Source: Ferdinandcohnia sp047238305 (lineage in GTDB: Bacteria > Bacillota > Bacilli > Bacillales > Bacillaceae_L). From it: a stretch of 64,000 nucleotides of DNA. The position numbers and the translations under genes were made by a program. Shown in pieces: positions 42,295 to 51,358 of this stretch. The notes under the pieces were generated by a model that was not told the DNA's origin, did not search any database, and saw nothing but the letters and a program-made list of their open reading frames with translations. The stretch lies in assembly GCF_047238305.1 (NCBI RefSeq), contig NZ_JBDFMO010000001.1:310001-374000 (forward strand), read 5' to 3'. Numbering within the stretch: position 1 is the first letter of the stretch; every line of letters begins with the position of its first letter.

Positions 42295-42642
42295 TTATTC
42301 ATTGTTATTCTTATAATCTTCAATAGGTTCAGAACTAATTCCAAATAATTGCTGCATGTAATTCTGCCTTTCATTTAACACACGTATAATTCGGATTTTA
42401 TCTAACTCAAGACGGTAAAATACATAATTCTTTTCCGAAAACAAATATCTGTATTCTGTTGGAACATTAATGACCTTTCCCAAATCAATACCTGAAAACG
42501 GATATTGTTCAAGTCTTCTAATATCGGATGTAATCTTTTTCAGGACTTTTATCGTAACATCCTCTCCATAATCATTAGAAATATAATTACGGATATTTTG
42601 TAAGTCTTCCAATGCAGCTGGTGAATATTCAACCTTTAGCAT
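42295..42642 (-). CDS. RelE/ParE-type toxin
   Basis: 115 residues of the RelE/ParE fold: VEYSPAALEDLQNIRNYISNDYGEDVTIKVLKKITSDIRRLEQYPFSG at the N-terminus and YRYLFSEKNYVFYRLELDKIRIIRVLNERQN near the end. ParE members poison gyrase and RelE members cleave mRNA on ribosomes; the arrangement YRxL...VFY...ILxxRQ is closer to ParE. Its gene starts 2 bp after the antitoxin gene ends, so they are co-translated. It lies within the segment between the two ADH copies, suggesting horizontal arrival. Confidence 0.82.
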   Translation of the reverse strand: MLKVEYSPAALEDLQNIRNYISNDYGEDVTIKVLKKITSDIRRLEQYPFSGIDLGKVINVPTEYRYLFSEKNYVFYRLELDKIRIIRVLNERQNYMQQLFGISSEPIEDYKNNNE

Positions 42643-42644
42643 TA

Positions 42645-42890
42645 TTATAAACCTAGGTGCGCTTCAACATCATCTGAAGACAACCATCCTTGTTCTCTGG
42701 CTAATTTCTCTCCGGCCTCTAGTTTTGTAAATAATTTGACTGCAGCTTTTAATTTATCTAATTCCTCAAGTTTTACTATTGCATATTCTCCACGTCCGTT
42801 TCTAGTTAAGTAAACTGGACTACCTTCTGCTACTTCATTGAGTACCTCTGTGTAATTTCTTAAATCTGAAACCGGCTTAATATTTGTCAT
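42645..42890 (-). CDS. Phd/YefM-type antitoxin
   Basis: 81 residues from the ATG at 42890, with AAGGGG nine bases ahead; longer in-frame starts up to 42968 have no ribosome site. The sequence TNIKPVSDLRNYTEVLNEVAEGSPVYLTRNGRGEYAIV is the Phd/YefM DNA-binding part; EELDKLKAAVKLFTKLEAGEKLAREQGWLSSDDV is the toxin-binding tail. It should neutralise the ParE/RelE toxin encoded directly downstream and repress the operon. Confidence 0.85.
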   Translation of the reverse strand: MTNIKPVSDLRNYTEVLNEVAEGSPVYLTRNGRGEYAIVKLEELDKLKAAVKLFTKLEAGEKLAREQGWLSSDDVEAHLGL

Positions 42891-43063
42891 AGTCATCATC
42901 CCCTTATAAATAGTATACGTCATACCTTGTAAAATAACACCCCAAATTAACATGTTATTTTGCAGCAACCTCCTATTAAAAGTGGCGCTAGATCAAGATG
43001 TACACATTCAATAAAGGCATCGATTACACCACTATTAGTCTTTGTAACCTCTCCGTATGCCTT

Positions 43064-43930
43064 CTAAGCAAGCGGCAAGACTTCCAGAAGTAACGAAAAT
43101 AGCTCAGATTTTTTGGATGCTTCTTTTCGCTGCTTGCTCATACTTTCCGTGAAGTATTCCTCCGCTTCTTCCAATTCCCTATAGTATAACTCATCCAATT
43201 TACGGGATAACACTCCATAAAAATAGGCAAAAGGATTATGAACAGTATTTCTCTTTAGCTTGATAAGCATTTGTTTGAAGGCTTTGATCGATAGTTCAAT
43301 CATATCTACACATTCACAGTCACGGTTATTTTTACTAGCTACAATGGTTGCCATTTTCCAATATTCCTCGATTATTTTTGCATCAGGGAAAAATGGTTTT
43401 ACAGCTTCCAAAAAGGAAACAGGAACTCGATCACTCGTAAATGTGAAATCTAGAGGAGCGTCCTTACGTTCTTTTATATTTTGTTTAGTTTTAAAAGGAT
43501 TACTAGTTTCTTTAGGGTGGTTCAACATTTCCTTTTTAGGTGGTTCATGATAGGTTGAGGTCATTTCAGGATAACGATTAAACACGTAAAGATTGCTAGA
43601 TTGTGAGCCATTCTTACGCTCGGTTTCATAAACTGTGAAAATACCTAAAGCTACCGCTTTTTGAATCATACGTTTAAAAGTAGAACGGGACACGCCATTT
43701 CCATTGTAGTCCTCATGGATGGACTTCAACATCGTACCAATCTTTGCATTGCAAACCCCTGGAACCTTTGCTGAATAACGAGTAAGGCGTTTTAACCCAA
43801 CAAGCTCACCTTTTGAAAAATCATCCTTATATTGAAGCATCCACATCTCCATATGTCTGTTGAATTCCTGTAAACTACTAAAATTTGAATAGTCTTCAAA
43901 CCGATCAATTATGCCCGATTTTAAATTCAC
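43064..43930 (-). CDS. Helix-turn-helix protein resembling plasmid or phage replication/partition proteins
   Basis: About 288 residues if the GTG at 43930 is used (GGGTGGTG upstream); the ATG at 43987 lacks a ribosome site. Around 85-130 is a winged-helix-like stretch, GVSRSTFKRMIQKAVALGIFTVYETERKNGSQSSNLYVFN, as found in Bacillus plasmid HTH and replication proteins. The C-terminus is charged and helical (RKLDELYYRELEEAEEYFTESMSKQRKEASKK). Function not proven. It sits beside the toxin-antitoxin genes between two ADH copies and has no other chromosomal-type partner, so the block may be of plasmid or integrative origin. Confidence 0.55.
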   Translation of the reverse strand: MNLKSGIIDRFEDYSNFSSLQEFNRHMEMWMLQYKDDFSKGELVGLKRLTRYSAKVPGVCNAKIGTMLKSIHEDYNGNGVSRSTFKRMIQKAVALGIFTVYETERKNGSQSSNLYVFNRYPEMTSTYHEPPKKEMLNHPKETSNPFKTKQNIKERKDAPLDFTFTSDRVPVSFLEAVKPFFPDAKIIEEYWKMATIVASKNNRDCECVDMIELSIKAFKQMLIKLKRNTVHNPFAYFYGVLSRKLDELYYRELEEAEEYFTESMSKQRKEASKKSELFSLLLEVLPLA

Positions 43931-44088
43931 ATGAATGCACCACCCTTTCACCGTTGTTATAGAGAGGTGGTGGTAAAAAAGGGGCATCCGTTTTGAAATT
44001 TTTTTGTGGCAAATTAGTGAACAAAAAGACTTAAAGGAAAATCTCCTCTAAGCCTATAGATTGATATAAAGTAATTCATTTATAAAAA

Positions 44089-44143
44089 CAGTGCCTGACC
44101 CTCAGTGCGTTAACGCTTTAGTACAATGGGGGTCTGGCCGTTT
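44089..44143. repeat. REP-like hairpin, copy 5
   Basis: GTGCCTGACCCTC and GGGGGTCTGGCC around AGTGCGTTAACGCTTTAGTACAAT, downstream of ADH B. The same REP-plus-flank order is found at copy 3 beside the truncated ADH. Confidence 0.8.
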
Positions 44144-44190
44144 AATTGTTTGCTATTATGCTATTTTTAGATTTGTGTGCTAAAAATATA

Positions 44191-44217
44191 AAAGCCTGTG
44201 AAATTTTCACAGGCTTT
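44191..44217 (-). terminator. Terminator after ADH B
   Basis: AAAGCCTGTGAAA and TTTCACAGGCTTT form a perfect stem with almost no loop. The equivalent in the truncated copy near 41910 has lost its right arm. Confidence 0.8.
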
Positions 44218-44272
44218 TTCATTTTAGAGAATTGTTTTATCCCAATCTCTACCTTTATAAAGAAAACTACAT

Positions 44273-45226
44273 TTATTCAAAGACAGCTACTAAGCGTCCT
44301 TTTACTTCATGATTTTTGAGTTTTTCTATACCTTTATCAACTTCTTCAAACGGGATTGTGATAAGAGCTGGGCTCATTTTTCCAGTAGCGAAGCAATCAT
44401 ATACACCTTTTAAGTCTTCTACGGACCCACCATTGCTTCCTAAAAGCTTAATTTCTTTTGTAATCATTAAATACGTGTTGATATTTGATTCTAATTTACC
44501 CATACCAACAATGACAACTGTTCCTTGAACTTTTACCGCTTCTAATGCATCAGAAGTTGTTTGTCCAAAACCAGCAAAGTCAACAATGACATCACATTCT
44601 GCTTCTTTCATATCTAGAACAGTGTCGTAAACTTTATTAGCTCCTAGTTCTTCAGCAAGTTTTCGAGCTTCTGGAGATACATCGGTAGCGTACACTTCAC
44701 AACCTTTAATTAATGCCATTTGTAGAGCAAATTGACCAAGTCCACCGATACCGATGATTCCTAATTTTGTACCTTCTTTTGCTTGTCCAATACTGAAAAG
44801 AGCACGATACGCTGTGATTCCTGCATCTGTAGAAGCTGCCCCTTCTATAAAGGAAACGCCTTCAGGAATAATCACACATTGGTTAGCAGGAACACGTACT
44901 TTTTCTGCATATCCTCCGTCATAGGTGTACCCAGCAGTTACTTTTGTTTCTCTATTCATTGGGTTAGCCCCAACACGGTCTCCAACTTTAATACCTTCAA
45001 CACCTTCACCTACTTCAATAACAACCCCAGCAAACTCATGCCCCATAATAACAGGACCATTTGGGAAAAGTGGCATCCAACCTGGATCTTGTAATGCTGC
45101 AACGTCTGAATGGCATAAACCAGCAGCTTTCACGTCAATTACAACGTGTCCTGGAATCGCTTTCGGATCTTCTTTTTCAATCAATTCTAGTGGTTTATTT
45201 GTACCTGAAAATAGCCAACCTCTCAT
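44273..45226 (-). CDS. Zinc-type alcohol dehydrogenase without structural zinc lobe, paralogue B
   Basis: 317 residues: GLCHSDVAAL and MGHEFAGVV supply the Cys, His and Glu of the catalytic zinc site, GIIGIGGLGQFALQMA is the Rossmann turn, and NMINREXK-like positions are replaced by NPMNRETKVTAGYTYDGGYAEK with no Cys cluster, so the structural zinc loop is absent as in paralogue A. Sequence and length closely resemble paralogue A (32506-33450). GGAGGAG precedes the ATG. Divergent from a TetR gene and ending in a perfect terminator hairpin. Substrate unknown. Confidence 0.87.
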   Translation of the reverse strand: MRGWLFSGTNKPLELIEKEDPKAIPGHVVIDVKAAGLCHSDVAALQDPGWMPLFPNGPVIMGHEFAGVVIEVGEGVEGIKVGDRVGANPMNRETKVTAGYTYDGGYAEKVRVPANQCVIIPEGVSFIEGAASTDAGITAYRALFSIGQAKEGTKLGIIGIGGLGQFALQMALIKGCEVYATDVSPEARKLAEELGANKVYDTVLDMKEAECDVIVDFAGFGQTTSDALEAVKVQGTVVIVGMGKLESNINTYLMITKEIKLLGSNGGSVEDLKGVYDCFATGKMSPALITIPFEEVDKGIEKLKNHEVKGRLVAVFE

Positions 45227-45282
45227 ACTATCTCCTCCAAATTGTTAAATCGTATTTTCAAATAATTCTAGCTACACTTATA

Positions 45283-45309
45283 GTTTACTAGATTTCGCTT
45301 TCTGTAAAC
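45283..45309. promoter_or_regulatory. Candidate TetR operator between ADH B and its regulator
   Basis: GTTTAC and GTAAAC are inverted with a 15-base spacer between the two divergent starts. Length suits a TetR operator, but its arms differ from the candidate at 32374-32398, so the two regulators would recognise different sites. Confidence 0.35.
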
Positions 45310-45379
45310 CATCCTTAATATTTGCTATAATGTTGAAGAAACCAACATTTTCATCAAATCTGTCTAATAGGAGAGTAAT

Positions 45380-45976
45380 ATGATGAAATCCAATTCCACC
45401 CAAGCAATAAGGACAAAGAATTTCTTAAAAAAGGCATTTATTGAAATGGTACATAAAAAGGGATTTAGTGCTGTAACGGTGAAGGACATCGTTGAGTATG
45501 CGCAATATAATCGAACTACCTATTATGTGTATTATCAAAACATAAATGAGCTGGTTGAAGAGTTAATGAATGAAATGTTTGAAGCCATTCAGTATTTCAG
45601 CATGTCTAAATACCAAAGCGATAGTCAGGTAAAAGTAAAAGAGTTAACAACAAACTCCTTCGATTTGTTGTATTATATTTACGATCACCGCGATTACTTT
45701 ACATTATTACTTTTAGAAGACACCTTGCCACACATTCACCAGCAACTGCCTGAAGCGATATTTAATTTATTGAAAAATAAATTTGATATTCAATACGATG
45801 TGTCTGCTGTTGATGATTACCACCAAAAGCGTTATATGGCATATGGTACGGCGGGGTTAATTATGGACTGGATTGCGCGGGATTTTGATGTGACACCCGC
45901 TGAAATGACAGATCGTCTCATACGTATTTTTAATACCTTTGCAAGAGGGTTTGTTATAAAAGAAATCGACACCTAA
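45380..45976 (+). CDS. TetR/AcrR-family regulator, paralogue B
   Basis: 198 residues. HTH: FSAVTVKDIVEYAQYNRTTYYVYYQNINELVEELM (about 25-60). The C-terminus has MAYGTAGLIMDWIARDFDVTPAEMTDRLIRI, the same ending type as paralogue A (LVGLILDWIKDDF). AGGAGAG precedes tandem ATGs. Divergent from ADH B, so it is likely its repressor. Followed by the bidirectional hairpin at 46103-46138. Confidence 0.85.
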   Translation: MMKSNSTQAIRTKNFLKKAFIEMVHKKGFSAVTVKDIVEYAQYNRTTYYVYYQNINELVEELMNEMFEAIQYFSMSKYQSDSQVKVKELTTNSFDLLYYIYDHRDYFTLLLLEDTLPHIHQQLPEAIFNLLKNKFDIQYDVSAVDDYHQKRYMAYGTAGLIMDWIARDFDVTPAEMTDRLIRIFNTFARGFVIKEIDT

Positions 45977-46102
45977 GAAACTTTAGAAATAGGTATATTC
46001 ATATGTTGCGTGAATAGATTCTTAACGTTTGCCAATTCATACGACATTTCTTATTTCATCATTTTAAGTTAGTTGGGAGATACACTCACCTTAACAAGCA
46101 AA

Positions 46103-46138
46103 AAAGAACGCATTTCACAAAATTGAAATTCGTTCTTT
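46103..46138. terminator. Bidirectional terminator after TetR B
   Basis: AAAGAACGCATTTCA and TGAAATTCGTTCTTT around CAAAA, T-rich on both sides, 130 bp past the TetR stop. The interval 45977-46471 otherwise holds the hairpin at 46298-46330, a TATAAT at 46406-46411 that may belong to the next operon, and a short TGGCTTGAGTGG match to 2315-2335. Confidence 0.75.
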
Positions 46139-46297
46139 TAATATAATTAGGATAACTCCAACAGCGCTACCGCTTCGGCGTGGCTTGAGTGGATCGCAGA
46201 TAGAACGGTGTAGTTGTGTGTTTACCTGAAAATATTACTTATGTTACGGTTCACCGTACCGGTTTGTAGGGTAAAAAACTAATTTAATTTTAATACT

Positions 46298-46330
46298 AAG
46301 GTAGTGATTAAATCTATCACTACCTTTTTT
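46298..46330 (+). terminator. Terminator ahead of the nuclease-ATPase operon
   Basis: AAGGTAGTGAT and ATCACTACCTT with TTTTTT tail on the plus strand; insulates the defence-like operon from upstream transcription. Confidence 0.75.
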
Positions 46331-46471
46331 GTCGTGTGAAACATTTCGACCAATAATATATTTAAAACTTTTTGCTAATTGGTGCAAATTTCCAACATGC
46401 TCCTTTATAATAGTAGTAAAGTATTGAAATAATTTATTTTAATACTTTTTTATACAAATGAGGTGATAAAT

Positions 46472-47530
46472 ATGGTAAATTCAACGCACTCATCAATAGT
46501 AATTAATACAAATGCAACAGCATCTGCATTTGGTTGGGACTTCCAAAGTAATGCAGCAATCTTATTAGCACTTAAACATATTAAAGATTTAGAATCCATA
46601 AAAGTCGAAGGTAATATTGATGATATTGAGCTATATCTGAAAGATAGCAAGAGAATTTTTGCACAAGCTAAATCGCAAGAAGATCCAACTCCAAGTACAA
46701 ATACACTATCAAAATTAAATGATTCACTAAAGACTTTAATAAATGCTACCAACAAAAGTGATTATGAAGAAATAATTTATATATCAAATATAATGAATCC
46801 ACTTAAAAACAAAGGTCTAGATTACTATTGGGGACAGCATTTCACAATATATTCTTATACAGAATTGAATGATCACGCAAGGAAGATTATAGACAAATAT
46901 ATTGTTAGCGTTATTAAGAATCACCAATTAGACATATCCAATTTGGACTATAACAAACTTAAAATTTGTGCATTCCCTTTTTTCGGCAATGATTACGAAA
47001 CAAGATATAGAATAGTTTACGAAGCTGTAAAGAAATTTTTAGTTAATGCCAAAATAAGTGCACCTGATGGAGTAGCTCAAGATGTTATGGATTATTGGCA
47101 AAGTATATTCTTTCAAAACAGTGCAACTAGAATAGTACAATTACAAAAAGAAGAATTGATATGGCCTGTAGTGGTAATTGAATCATCAAAATCATATTAT
47201 AGTGATTTTTTTGATGACTATGATTTAGGAGAAATTGATGAAATAGATAGAAAGTACAACGCATTCATAAACAAAAAAACTGAGCAATTTGAATTTATTA
47301 CCCAAGTTATAAATGATTTTAATGAGTTTAGAAATTCAAATCGTAAGTTAAATGGAAAACAGGCCTTTGAAAACTTTGTGGAAACAAAATGGCTTATCTA
47401 TGACTCTCTTATTATTAATGAATTAGTTGAACCAGAAATAAAAGAAGGAGTCGCTAAGTTAGTAATTATTAAAATCCTAAAAAATCGCTATACAATTAAT
47501 AGTGTAAAGGAGGCGGCAGGATTATTATGA
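46472..47530 (+). CDS. DUF4297-like (Cap4-type) nuclease, effector of a two-gene defence-like system
   Basis: 352 residues from the ATG at 46472, with GAGGTGAT four bases ahead (a GTG at 46463 overlaps that site). The N-terminal 100 residues fit a restriction-endonuclease fold as in DUF4297/Cap4: FGWDFQSNAAILLALKHI, VEGNIDDIEL with Glu46 and Asp50/51, and FAQAKS with Gln65-x-Lys67 as the catalytic core. The C-terminal 230 residues are helical and unrecognised. It overlaps the SMC-like ATPase gene by four bases (ATGA), so they are made together. Lamassu, ABC-3C and Cap4 systems join such nucleases to SMC-like ATPases in phage defence; this version seems to have no middle component. Confidence 0.65.
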   Translation: MVNSTHSSIVINTNATASAFGWDFQSNAAILLALKHIKDLESIKVEGNIDDIELYLKDSKRIFAQAKSQEDPTPSTNTLSKLNDSLKTLINATNKSDYEEIIYISNIMNPLKNKGLDYYWGQHFTIYSYTELNDHARKIIDKYIVSVIKNHQLDISNLDYNKLKICAFPFFGNDYETRYRIVYEAVKKFLVNAKISAPDGVAQDVMDYWQSIFFQNSATRIVQLQKEELIWPVVVIESSKSYYSDFFDDYDLGEIDEIDRKYNAFINKKTEQFEFITQVINDFNEFRNSNRKLNGKQAFENFVETKWLIYDSLIINELVEPEIKEGVAKLVIIKILKNRYTINSVKEAAGLL

Positions 47531-48969
47531 AGATCAATTACTTACTCGTAGAGTACGAAGGATTTACAAAAAGATTTAATTTCAAATCCAATTTTAACTT
47601 GATACATAGTAAAACGAATAGTGTAGGGAAATCCACTTTATTAAGGTTTTTGTTTTATGCTCTAGGTTATAACATACCTGGTACTAAAAAGATAAAATTT
47701 CAAAATTGCGCTGTAAGGTGTAATTTCGATACCGAAAATGAAAATATGGAGACTTTTAGGGAAAACAACTTTATCACACTTAATATTAATAACACAGATA
47801 GTTATTCATTTTTATTACCAGATGAAGAAGTACAATTACATAGCCTCATTTGGGGTACAACAAACGAAGCAATCTTGAAAAACATCCTAGGGGCAATCTA
47901 TATGGATCAGGACAAGGGGTGGACTTTATTAAATAGAGGGATAGTAATTGGAGGTATTCATTTTAATATTGAAGAACTAGTACAAGGGTTGTCAAATAGA
48001 GATGTAACAGAGTTACGCGAAAAGCAAATAGCAGTAGAATTGGAATTAAAGAAGTATCAACAACTACAAAGTATTATTGATTACAAAGAACACCTTGCTG
48101 AATCTGCTAATAATATTGACTTCCCTAACTACACATCTGAGTTAGAGAACCAAATTCAATTACTTATTTTTGATAAAAATGAATTGGAAAATAAGTTAAA
48201 ATCTATTGAAGAAGTTAAAAGAGAAAATAATCAGTTCACTAACTTTATTGAAAAAATGAAATTAGTGGTTAAGGACGAAGATACAGGAAAAACTATTCCA
48301 GTTACTAGAAATACCATCTTACATTTTGATGACAATAAAAGATATATTGATACACGCTATAACATGGTAAAGATAAAACTTGCTACCATTAATACAGAGC
48401 TATCTAAGTTAAAACAGAGACTCACAGACTCCTATAATCTAATTGATGTTCAGTCTGAAATTGAGAAATTTGATAGTCAAATAGCTCATTTAAAAATCAA
48501 TCCGGAACAAATTAGAAAAATAATAAATCAATTAAGTAATAAGAATAAAGAGCTAAAGAAGTCCATCCTAGATTTGACTAAAGTAAATAATATTATTGTT
48601 GATAACTTACATAAATCAATAACTAGATTTGCACAAAATCTAGGGATCATTGATGTTATAAACCCTAATACAGATTATATATTTACTTCTGACTTAAAAT
48701 CATTAAGTGGGGCAGTTTTACATAAAGTAGTTTTTTCATTTAAAATGGCCTATATTTTAGAGATTCAAAAAATTTTAGGCACCAAATTACCAATAGTTCT
48801 TGATTCACCAAGCGGCCGTGAAGTAGATCAGGAAAATATTAGTGAGACTATGAATATACTAATGGCGGAGTTTTCCGAAAACCAAGTGATCATTGCTTCC
48901 ATTTACAAATATAATGAATTACACCCCGTACATACTATAGAAATTAAAAACAGATTATTTGAAGAATAG
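47527..48969 (+). CDS. SMC/DUF2326-like ABC ATPase, sensor of the two-gene defence-like system
   Basis: 480 residues. Walker A is FNLIHSKTNSVGKSTLLRFLFYALG (Lys35), the form found in DUF2326 and related ABC ATPases. The middle (about 165-370) is charged and helical with heptad-like Leu, a coiled-coil arm far shorter than in true SMC. The C-terminus has the signature-like SLSGAVLHKVVFSF and the Walker B/D-loop LPIVLDSPSGREVDQENI (Asp426) followed by QVIIASIYKY as H-loop region. The genes are coupled by a four-base overlap with the upstream nuclease. It probably senses phage or damaged DNA and activates the nuclease (inference from Lamassu and ABC-3C systems). Confidence 0.7.
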   Translation: MKINYLLVEYEGFTKRFNFKSNFNLIHSKTNSVGKSTLLRFLFYALGYNIPGTKKIKFQNCAVRCNFDTENENMETFRENNFITLNINNTDSYSFLLPDEEVQLHSLIWGTTNEAILKNILGAIYMDQDKGWTLLNRGIVIGGIHFNIEELVQGLSNRDVTELREKQIAVELELKKYQQLQSIIDYKEHLAESANNIDFPNYTSELENQIQLLIFDKNELENKLKSIEEVKRENNQFTNFIEKMKLVVKDEDTGKTIPVTRNTILHFDDNKRYIDTRYNMVKIKLATINTELSKLKQRLTDSYNLIDVQSEIEKFDSQIAHLKINPEQIRKIINQLSNKNKELKKSILDLTKVNNIIVDNLHKSITRFAQNLGIIDVINPNTDYIFTSDLKSLSGAVLHKVVFSFKMAYILEIQKILGTKLPIVLDSPSGREVDQENISETMNILMAEFSENQVIIASIYKYNELHPVHTIEIKNRLFEE

Positions 48970-49149
48970 CTTGGCGATTTACTTATTCAAGAAAAACACC
49001 GAATAGCTTTACAACTAAAAAAGGGTAGCAAATTTAACAATTGACCGCTGCCCTTATTGTAAAGGGATATACAATTAATAATATGTGTAGGGACTCTTTT
49101 ACTAAGTTACAGACACTTTCATTATCCACTTTGTTATCCATAATGATAT

Positions 49150-49926
49150 TTAAATCATAGTTTGGGTTTTATCCATAACTTCATAATTTATTGATTTTGC
49201 ATCCTTATCGTATATTACCTTTATACTTTTATATCGGTTAGTTATGTTGATCTCTGTTCTGCCATTTGATATATTTTCTATTTTAGTTAAATGTAAATCT
49301 TGTTTATTAATACCAGTTTCTTCTGAGATATGGCTTAAAATATTGTCAGTATTAAAGTTGGTAAGTCGAGGATTGTGGTTACCGAATTTATCCATTAATA
49401 GATTAGTTACCCTATTACCAATTGCCTCAGCTGAACCAGCCAGGAACGAAAGGATGACATTTTCATGATAGTCTCCCGCTCCCCTTTCAAATGCTTTTCT
49501 TTCAATAAAATATACTTTTGATTCTATACCCAAATTATTTAATAATCTTCTAAGATCTTTAGTTTCTTCCTGATTAAAGAAGTAATCTACTGAAAGAAAA
49601 TTCCCCTGGCTAGGAGCTGTAATCTTATTCACTTTAACTTCTTCTGACCTATGAATAGTACCAAGATATTCTGCCAGAAGGTTATGGTCTTCTCCAAACA
49701 TAATTATAATATTTATATAGCACAGGTTTTCAAACTCTTCAGCCTGAATAAAAAGTCCGTCACCATACTGTTTAAAAATAAGTAACTTTAATTGTTCTAC
49801 TACATTTCCAATATCGATATCTGTATTAATATCCATGGAATTTAAATGGACTAATTCCTTGGTTGTTAAACCATCATCTTCATATAAAGAATGATAGAAG
49901 TCAATATATACCTTCTTATGATTCAA
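49150..49926 (-). CDS. Hypothetical protein with a glycine-rich hydrophobic helix, in defence island
   Basis: 258 residues, no family recognised. The first 130 residues look globular and acidic. Around residues 148-172, RGAGDYHENVILSFLAGSAEAIGN, is a Gly-flanked hydrophobic helix of the kind seen in small membrane-effector or effector-associated domains of bacterial conflict systems. The last 85 residues (NILSHISEETGINKQDLHLTKIENI) are soluble. It is the last gene of a minus-strand group behind Shedu (gap about 100 bp) and converges with the nuclease-ATPase operon. A role with Shedu is possible from position only. Confidence 0.45.
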   Translation of the reverse strand: MNHKKVYIDFYHSLYEDDGLTTKELVHLNSMDINTDIDIGNVVEQLKLLIFKQYGDGLFIQAEEFENLCYINIIIMFGEDHNLLAEYLGTIHRSEEVKVNKITAPSQGNFLSVDYFFNQEETKDLRRLLNNLGIESKVYFIERKAFERGAGDYHENVILSFLAGSAEAIGNRVTNLLMDKFGNHNPRLTNFNTDNILSHISEETGINKQDLHLTKIENISNGRTEINITNRYKSIKVIYDKDAKSINYEVMDKTQTMI

Positions 49927-50025
49927 TGTTTATTCCTCCCTCAAAAAAACCATTGTACCGTTATACCCATCAACTTAATTAACACTATTTAAATAAATTT
50001 AGATACCCCCTTATTCTTAGTAACA

Positions 50026-51207
50026 CTAATCACCTGAAAACTTATTAACTATTTGTTCTAATCGTGCAATTAATTCATCATAAGATAAGATATCAATAAC
50101 ATTTTTATATTGTCGCTTAATGATTTCGAAATCCCAAAGTTGCTCTGGTGTTAGATTCTTTTCACGCCCCATAATTATCATTCCACTGGGATTTGTTATT
50201 TTAATCTCAAGATCTTTTGGTAATTCGCTTGCATATTTTCTGTTTAACTCTTCCTCTCCTTTGCGACTCCATTTGTTCAAATAAAAAAGATATTTCTCTA
50301 CTTGCATTACACTGCCTGAAAGTTCCTTTAAAGGAATATGATTATCTCTATATTTTCTGTGTGAGACAATACTTCTGTTAAATGGCTTTTTGATTTCAAC
50401 TATATCTATATTCCCATTGGTATCAACCAGTAGAAAATCTAAACGTCTTGTCTTATTTTGATATATATCTTTAAACCCAACTTCACTAAAAGCCTTTACA
50501 TATTTAGGGTAAATTAGTTGAATTATGTCTAAAATTTCTATTTGCCACTGTTTTTCACTGTAAGTGACCTCATTTTCGAGCATTTCTTCCAATTTGTCTT
50601 GAATGGATAAATATTTTAATTTTTCTTGTTCAGCAAACTTATTTAATAAACTCTCACCTATATGGCTCTCTACATAGCGATTCATATAGTTCTCATACTT
50701 CACCTCCGCATCAATAGAATTATCAAAATAATCCTTTACAACACTGCTTATGCGTGCTAGATAGTACTGCTTCATTTCTGTAGTATTGGGGAACTTTTTA
50801 ATTAGCTCCTTAAATACGGTGATAGGTAAGTCTTCTTCACCATTTCCTATTCTAATATCCTCTCTTACTATCATGCTTATTCTTTTAAAAATAGAAATAT
50901 TTTGATAGGCAATAAACATTTCCTTATTGAGATCTATATTCTTCTCAATATATACATTTATGTCTATCTCAAGTACTTCACCATTAATCTTGTAATATTC
51001 CCCGTCTAATGTACCTATCTTAAAAAGCACCTGATGTTCATTGTCTATTTCGTCGTCATCATAAAAAACATCTTCCTCACGGAATGTAAACGTCCTTTTT
51101 ATTCTACAGGGATAACCTTCGTTGAATCTATCAAATATCCACTTTACTCCATTACCTGATTCATATTCTAATAACAGTATGTTTTCTCTTTTTATAAAAC
51201 TAACCAT
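50026..51207 (-). CDS. sduA: Shedu-type anti-phage nuclease (DUF4263)
   Basis: 393 residues from the ATG at 51207 (AGAAGGTG six bases ahead; a GTG at 51216 is in frame). The C-terminal DUF4263 domain carries the nuclease core: RRLDFLLVDTNGNIDIVEIKKPF, with Asp near 257 and the E-I-K triad near 271-273, then KELSGSVMQVEKYLFYLNKW. The N-terminal 200 residues form the sensing region, with little recognisable motif. SduA alone protects Bacillus against phages in known systems. It is next to a TIGR04141-type gene upstream and the hypothetical protein downstream on the same strand. Confidence 0.8.
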   Translation of the reverse strand: MVSFIKRENILLLEYESGNGVKWIFDRFNEGYPCRIKRTFTFREEDVFYDDDEIDNEHQVLFKIGTLDGEYYKINGEVLEIDINVYIEKNIDLNKEMFIAYQNISIFKRISMIVREDIRIGNGEEDLPITVFKELIKKFPNTTEMKQYYLARISSVVKDYFDNSIDAEVKYENYMNRYVESHIGESLLNKFAEQEKLKYLSIQDKLEEMLENEVTYSEKQWQIEILDIIQLIYPKYVKAFSEVGFKDIYQNKTRRLDFLLVDTNGNIDIVEIKKPFNRSIVSHRKYRDNHIPLKELSGSVMQVEKYLFYLNKWSRKGEEELNRKYASELPKDLEIKITNPSGMIIMGREKNLTPEQLWDFEIIKRQYKNVIDILSYDELIARLEQIVNKFSGD

Positions 51208-51358
51208 TTCTAACACCTTCTATTTTTTTAATAACATACCCTGTATCCTTATAATGCTTACTATCAAATGGATATGACTTGAAATATAATTTATAAAATA
51301 GTTGATTGTTGTTTGTTTTTTTCAGTAGCTGAATGGTTGAGAGAGTGAAAGATCCTTT

